Positions 5,005 to 8,131 of a DNA stretch of 8,131 bases are shown here, in pieces. This stretch comes from Firmicutes bacterium UBA5454 (lineage in GTDB: Bacteria; Bacillota; Clostridia; Caldicoprobacterales; DTU083): the NCBI GenBank assembly GCA_002426555.1, contig DIQU01000096.1:4559-12689 (forward strand), read 5' to 3'. The notes below the pieces were generated by a model that searched no databases, was not told the DNA's origin, and worked only from the letters and a program-made list of their open reading frames with translations. The translations under genes and the position numbers were made by a program. Each line of letters begins with the position of its first letter. The stretch's first letter is position 1.

Positions 5005-5943
5005 ATGGATTTTATAAGTACAGTAAAAGGTTCTTTACTTGAGGACTTTTATCCCGCTGCATGGGATATGGTCAGAATTGATGAATGTTGTGAAAAGGGT
5101 GTAGAACGAGAAGATTTCTGGCATGAGGATTTTACTCCTATTGAGTGTGAAAGCCTGTCCGATTTCGACACCTATATGGGACATGAGATTGCAAAACAGA
5201 TTAAGAAGGCTGCAGATGATGGTGTAAAACTGGGCTTGATCTTGCCTGTAGGACCAATGGGAATGTATAAATGGGCAGTGTTCTTTCTTAAAGAGTGGAA
5301 TGTGTCCTGCGCTCATGTAACCACCTTCAATATGGACGAATGGTCAGATGCTGAAGGTAACACGGTGCCCAACGACAGCCCTGCTTCATTTGAGTACAGT
5401 ATGAAACAGGCCTTTTTCAACAAATTGGGCGATTTAACGGTGCCTGAATCTCAACGTAATTTTGCTGCCAAAGAGAACCTGCCGACTTATACTGACAAGA
5501 TTGCCAGGTTGAAAGCAAACAGCGACAGACTGGCAGTGGTTTTCGGCATAGGAAGAGCATGCCATATTGCTTTCTGGGAGCCGCATTTTGGAGCAGAGTA
5601 TGCAAGTGATGAAGAATGGAAAGCAGCAACCCATCGAATAGCAGCGAAGCTTCATCCCCTTACAATAGAACAAAATGCTCTTACCAGCTTCAAGAGCCGT
5701 TCCACATTGGTTCCCTGCAGAGCTAACACCATTGGACCCGGACTATTCTTACAGGCAGATGTGATTATCGGTGGATGTGATGGGGTTTTAGGCAGAGGTA
5801 TGACCTGGCAGGGAATGAGCTTTTTGACTACCTTGCACTATGGGCCAACCCGCCATATAGCAAGCTCATATATTCCCACCCTGCCCGGAAAACTGTTTTA
5901 TCTTAAAGAACTTGCCGGTCCATTGACAGCAGATGCCAACTAA
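5005..5943 (+). CDS. Divergent NagB-like (glucosamine-6-phosphate deaminase/isomerase family) protein
   Basis: A 312-residue protein with a recognisable NagB/SIS-like core but altered motifs. TFNMDEW (107-113) keeps the aspartate (Asp111) matching E. coli NagB Asp72, the enolisation base. The motif that reads GxGxDGHIAFNEP in NagB is GIGRACHIAFWEP here (181-193). His187 and Glu192 remain (NagB His143 and Glu148), but Asp141 is Ala185, Gly142 is Cys186 and Asn147 is Trp191. The phosphate-loop region is shortened (LPVGPMGMYK at 80-89 against LPTGGTPMTTYK). About 40 extra N-terminal residues and a longer C-terminal half also set it apart from the usual 230-270 residues. AGGAGG at 4991-4996 marks the start. 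It follows the deacetylase gene by 57 nt. It probably acts on a deacetylated amino sugar, either as deaminase or as isomerase; canonical GlcN6P deaminase activity is doubtful. Confidence 0.8.
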   Translation: MDFISTVKGSLLEDFYPAAWDMVRIDECCEKGVEREDFWHEDFTPIECESLSDFDTYMGHEIAKQIKKAADDGVKLGLILPVGPMGMYKWAVFFLKEWNVSCAHVTTFNMDEWSDAEGNTVPNDSPASFEYSMKQAFFNKLGDLTVPESQRNFAAKENLPTYTDKIARLKANSDRLAVVFGIGRACHIAFWEPHFGAEYASDEEWKAATHRIAAKLHPLTIEQNALTSFKSRSTLVPCRANTIGPGLFLQADVIIGGCDGVLGRGMTWQGMSFLTTLHYGPTRHIASSYIPTLPGKLFYLKELAGPLTADAN

Positions 5944-6015
5944 ACAGGAAAAAATGTGTAAATATCGCATATTGGTGGATACTATACAACAGAAACTTTA
6001 CAGGAGGTATTATTT

Positions 6016-7026
6016 ATGATAAAAGTTGCATTAATCGGTTTTGGCTGCATTGCTCAATCTGCTCATCTTCCTGCATATCGTGTTTTGCAGGAGAAGGGAA
6101 AGGTACAGCTTGTTGCTGCCTGCGACATTGATCGCGAGCGATTTTCAAATAAAATGGAGATTAACATAGGCTCAGCAGAAGATGACAATCCGATGGAATT
6201 TAACAAGTATACAGATTGGAAAGAGATGCTGGCTGAAGAAGAAGCAGACATGGTGGATGTATGCCTGCCTACCTTCTTGCATGCAAAAACTACCATAGAA
6301 TTATTAAAACGGGGCTATAATGTACTCTGTGAAAAGCCCATGGCTCTGAATTATGAACAAAGTACTGCCATGGTGGAAGCTGCCAACCAGTCTGAAGGTA
6401 AACTGATGATCGCTCAGTGCCTGCGCTTTGCTTCTGCCTATACCTTTATTAAGGATGCAATTGAAGCACAGACCTATGGCAAACCCGTGTCGGCTGTATT
6501 TCGTCGTATGGGCGGACCGCCTGTCCGGGGCTGGGATAACTGGTTTATGGATCACTCCCGCTCCAAAGGCTGCTTGCTGGACATGCATATTCACGATATA
6601 GATATGGCTCGTTTCCTGTTTGGTGAACCCAATGCTGTCACCTGTACGACAAAAGATTTATATTCAGGGGATGACATTGTTTTCTCCCGCTTGATGTACG
6701 ATGGAATTGATGTGTTGGCCATTGGTGACTGGGCACAGGAAGGAACGGGTTTTACAGCTGATTATATTATAGCATTGAAGAAGGCTACAGTTAAAATGGA
6801 TAGTGACGGCGTTACAGTCTATCCGCGGGGAGGCGGAGCCTACATGCCTGAACTGAGCTCTCAAAGCTTTTATGAAGCAGAAATCGAATTTTTTATCGAT
6901 ACCATAAGTTCAGGTGCTGTCAATGAAGTAAATTCTCCCAGCAGTGCTGCAACTACAGTAAAGCTTATTGATACCTTACGGGAAAGTGCCCGCAGCGGAG
7001 GCAGTATTGTCTCCTTTGAAAAATAG
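6016..7026 (+). CDS. Gfo/Idh/MocA family NAD(P)-dependent oxidoreductase
   Basis: A 336-residue dehydrogenase. The N-terminal Rossmann fold shows GFGCIA (8-13) and an acidic residue at the end of the second strand (ACDID, Asp37), which favours NAD(H) (inference). The family's CEKPMALN motif carries catalytic Lys107. In the C-terminal domain LLDMHIHDIDMARF holds the expected Asp189 and His193 of the D-x3-H signature. Relatives oxidise or reduce a ring hydroxyl of sugars, inositols, amino sugars or glycosides. Within this operon it would generate or reduce a keto-sugar that the two TIM-barrel enzymes can isomerise, epimerise or cleave, as in inositol (IolG with IolE/IolI) and 3-keto-glycoside pathways. 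The start has AGGAGG (6002-6007) at ideal spacing. Full length, no visible lesion, no signal peptide. Confidence 0.92.
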   Translation: MIKVALIGFGCIAQSAHLPAYRVLQEKGKVQLVAACDIDRERFSNKMEINIGSAEDDNPMEFNKYTDWKEMLAEEEADMVDVCLPTFLHAKTTIELLKRGYNVLCEKPMALNYEQSTAMVEAANQSEGKLMIAQCLRFASAYTFIKDAIEAQTYGKPVSAVFRRMGGPPVRGWDNWFMDHSRSKGCLLDMHIHDIDMARFLFGEPNAVTCTTKDLYSGDDIVFSRLMYDGIDVLAIGDWAQEGTGFTADYIIALKKATVKMDSDGVTVYPRGGGAYMPELSSQSFYEAEIEFFIDTISSGAVNEVNSPSSAATTVKLIDTLRESARSGGSIVSFEK

Positions 7027-7030
7027 AGAC

Positions 7031-7101
7031 GTCATTCAATGTGCAGTGTCATTCTTAGTGAAATGTCATTCTGAATACAATGAAGAATCTTTAAGGATGA
7101 C
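7031..7101. repeat. 17-nt-spaced GTCATTC repeat with terminal hairpin
   Basis: GTCATTC starts at 7031, 7048 and 7065, exactly 17 nt apart, giving three imperfect 17-nt units. After the third unit, GAAGAATCTTTAAGGATGAC follows; its GGATGAC (7095-7101) can pair with the third GTCATTC (one G-U pair), and ATTCT with AGAAT forms an inner stem. The last copy with its flank resembles the GTCATTCTGA...GAAGAATCT dispersed intergenic repeat seen in many bacterial genomes (recalled, not searched). It fills most of the 114-nt gap between the oxidoreductase and the second epimerase genes and could affect mRNA stability or read-through. A TATAAT at 7110-7115 lies just downstream, but no -35 is evident. Confidence 0.6.
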
Positions 7102-7140
7102 AAATGAATTATAATAGCTTGAAAGGAAGGGAATTACATA

Positions 7141-7968
7141 ATGGCAAAAATTGGAGTACTTTTCTCTTTGAAACCCTCGACAAATATTCGTGAGGAATTT
7201 GAAAAGATACAGAACTTGGATTTGCAGACCTGTCAAATCGGCGTATGGGACACTGCATTACACACTGAAGAAAATGCAAAAGCCATAGTGGAAGCTTCAA
7301 AAGAAACCGGTATAGAAGTATCCACCCTATGGGCAGGCTGGACAGGACCCAATGTATGGAATTTCTATGACGGTCCTTTAACTCTTGGCTTGGTCCCGGT
7401 AGAGTACCGCGCTAACCGCCTAAGAGAGCTGATGGCTGCAAGTGATTTTGCATTAAGGCTGGGTGTAGTTAATATTGCAACCCATGTCGGCTTTTTACCG
7501 GAAAACCCCCATGATGCCGATTATGCAGGTACAATAGCCGCTTTGAAAAGTTTGGCTCAGCACTATAAAAGCCGCAACCAGTATTTTCTGTTTGAAACTG
7601 GTCAGGAAACCCCTACAACACTTATTAGAGCAATCGAAGACATCGGCACGGGCAATGTAGGAATCAATTTTGATACGGCCAATTTGATACTGTATGGCAA
7701 AGCCAATTCACTGGATGCCGTGGAAATGTATGGCAAGTACGTCCGTGATTTGCATTGTAAGGATGGATTGTTCCCAACCAATGGACACGATCTCGGAAAA
7801 GAGGTACCCCTGGGTCAAGGAAAGGCAAATATTTCAGCGGTGGTGCGTCACTTATACTCCATTGGCTATGACGGACCTTTGACCATTGAACGGGAAATTT
7901 CCGGAGATGAGCAGATACGGGATATTATCGCCGCTCGTGATTTGCTTCGAGCAATTATTAGAGACTGA
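7141..7968 (+). CDS. TIM-barrel sugar (phosphate) isomerase/epimerase, second copy
   Basis: A 275-residue member of the same superfamily as the first operon gene but clearly a different subgroup. The metal ligands are Glu152 (LFETGQE), Asp178 (FDTAN), His205 (LHCKDG) and Glu250 (TIERE); His115 (ATHVGF) is also placed as in ketose 3-epimerase-like enzymes. It has a distinctive segment around 64-83, WAGWTGPNVW then TLGLVP. Proteins like this are usually annotated only as sugar phosphate isomerase/epimerase; the subgroup also includes enzymes acting on unphosphorylated keto-sugars or keto-glycosides. The ATG is preceded by AAGGAAGGGA at a suitable distance. It is the last gene before the terminator at 7986. 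With the oxidoreductase just upstream it may form a functional pair. Confidence 0.88.
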   Translation: MAKIGVLFSLKPSTNIREEFEKIQNLDLQTCQIGVWDTALHTEENAKAIVEASKETGIEVSTLWAGWTGPNVWNFYDGPLTLGLVPVEYRANRLRELMAASDFALRLGVVNIATHVGFLPENPHDADYAGTIAALKSLAQHYKSRNQYFLFETGQETPTTLIRAIEDIGTGNVGINFDTANLILYGKANSLDAVEMYGKYVRDLHCKDGLFPTNGHDLGKEVPLGQGKANISAVVRHLYSIGYDGPLTIEREISGDEQIRDIIAARDLLRAIIRD

Positions 7969-7985
7969 TATAAATCCAGTCATTG

Positions 7986-8021
7986 GAGGGCAGCATATGA
8001 ATCTTATGTGCCCTCTTTTTT
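7986..8021 (+). terminator. Intrinsic terminator of the sugar operon
   Basis: GAGGGCA (7986-7992) pairs perfectly with TGCCCTC (8009-8015); the stem extends inward through CATA/TATG with a single bulged G, and TTTTTT follows at 8016-8021. It lies 17 nt after the stop of the last epimerase gene and is the only textbook Rho-independent terminator in the window. This supports transcription of the five genes as one unit ending here. Confidence 0.93.
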
Positions 8022-8045
8022 CTTGTCTTTTCTAGCAGTGGGGAG

Positions 8046-8054
8046 TGTGATAAT
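8046..8054 (+). promoter_or_regulatory. Possible extended -10 promoter for the next gene
   Basis: TGTGATAAT at 8046-8054 has the TGn extension and five of six -10 bases. It lies 25 nt beyond the operon terminator, where a new transcription unit would begin. No good -35 is present at 17 nt. Confidence 0.3.
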
Positions 8055-8122
8055 ATATTACAGAGCACAAACGCATAAAAAATGAGGAACTTGAAGATGG
8101 AGTAACAAAGGAGTTATTTGGA

Positions 8123-8131
8123 GTGAAAATT
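8123..8131 (+). CDS. Possible start of a further gene, cut by the window end
   Basis: AAAGGAG (8107-8113) is followed nine bases later by GTG AAA ATT (Met-Lys-Ile), a common gene beginning. A TTG at 8118 is an alternative start in a different frame. Only three codons are visible, so no product can be proposed, and the call rests solely on the ribosome binding site and the possible upstream promoter. Confidence 0.3.

Noticed and set aside
5005..5943. NagB-like gene as a pseudogene
   Set aside because: It has an uninterrupted frame, a strong ribosome binding site, retained Asp111, His187 and Glu192, and sits within an otherwise intact operon. Divergence looks functional rather than degenerative.
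7096..7115. Internal promoter before the second epimerase gene (TATAAT at 7110-7115)
   Set aside because: The -10 word is perfect, but there is no recognisable -35 at 16-18 nt and no TGn extension, and AT-rich spacers give such words by chance.

Overview
The window looks like chromosomal DNA of a low-GC Gram-positive bacterium (Bacillota, most likely class Clostridia). The evidence is the strong AGGAGG-type ribosome binding sites before nearly every gene, TATAAT-like -10 elements, moderately AT-rich intergenic DNA, and the gene families present: a DUF1292 protein, a small PspC-domain membrane protein, a DJ-1/PfpI protein and an AraC-type regulator. The class is inferred from general character; no ribosomal or other marker gene is present.

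Left part (1-2185): a repeat-rich intergenic stretch (1-200) is followed by a leftward DUF1292-family gene (201-713) with an extraordinary tail of about 60 aspartates, encoded by a GAY-triplet tract. A rightward PspC-domain gene (926-1396) diverges from it, and a DJ-1/PfpI gene (1571-2122) follows from its own probable promoter.

Right part (2186-8021): a leftward AraC/XylS regulator (2186-3067) faces away from five rightward genes. These are a TIM-barrel sugar isomerase/epimerase (3298-4131), a PIG-L/LmbE-type N-deacetylase (4243-4947), a strongly divergent NagB-like protein (5005-5943), a Gfo/Idh/MocA oxidoreductase (6016-7026) and a second TIM-barrel isomerase/epimerase (7141-7968). A clear intrinsic terminator follows at 7986-8021. 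The set reads as a regulated catabolic operon for an N-acetylated amino sugar, amino-cyclitol or glycoside derivative: deacetylate, oxidise, isomerise or epimerise, and perhaps deaminate. It has no transporter, kinase or glycoside hydrolase within the window. The NagB-like protein has lost part of the canonical catalytic motif and of the phosphate-loop motif, so the chemistry may differ from standard glucosamine-6-phosphate catabolism. This is the best candidate for an undescribed system here.

Intergenic DNA carries several repeat types: degenerate 7-nt tandem repeats at three places (one running through a stop codon), a 17-nt-spaced GTCATTC repeat, and a GC-rich hairpin. They look like dispersed repeat families of the host genome. 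No tRNA, rRNA, CRISPR array, insertion sequence or phage gene was seen. The last bases may hold the start of another gene.
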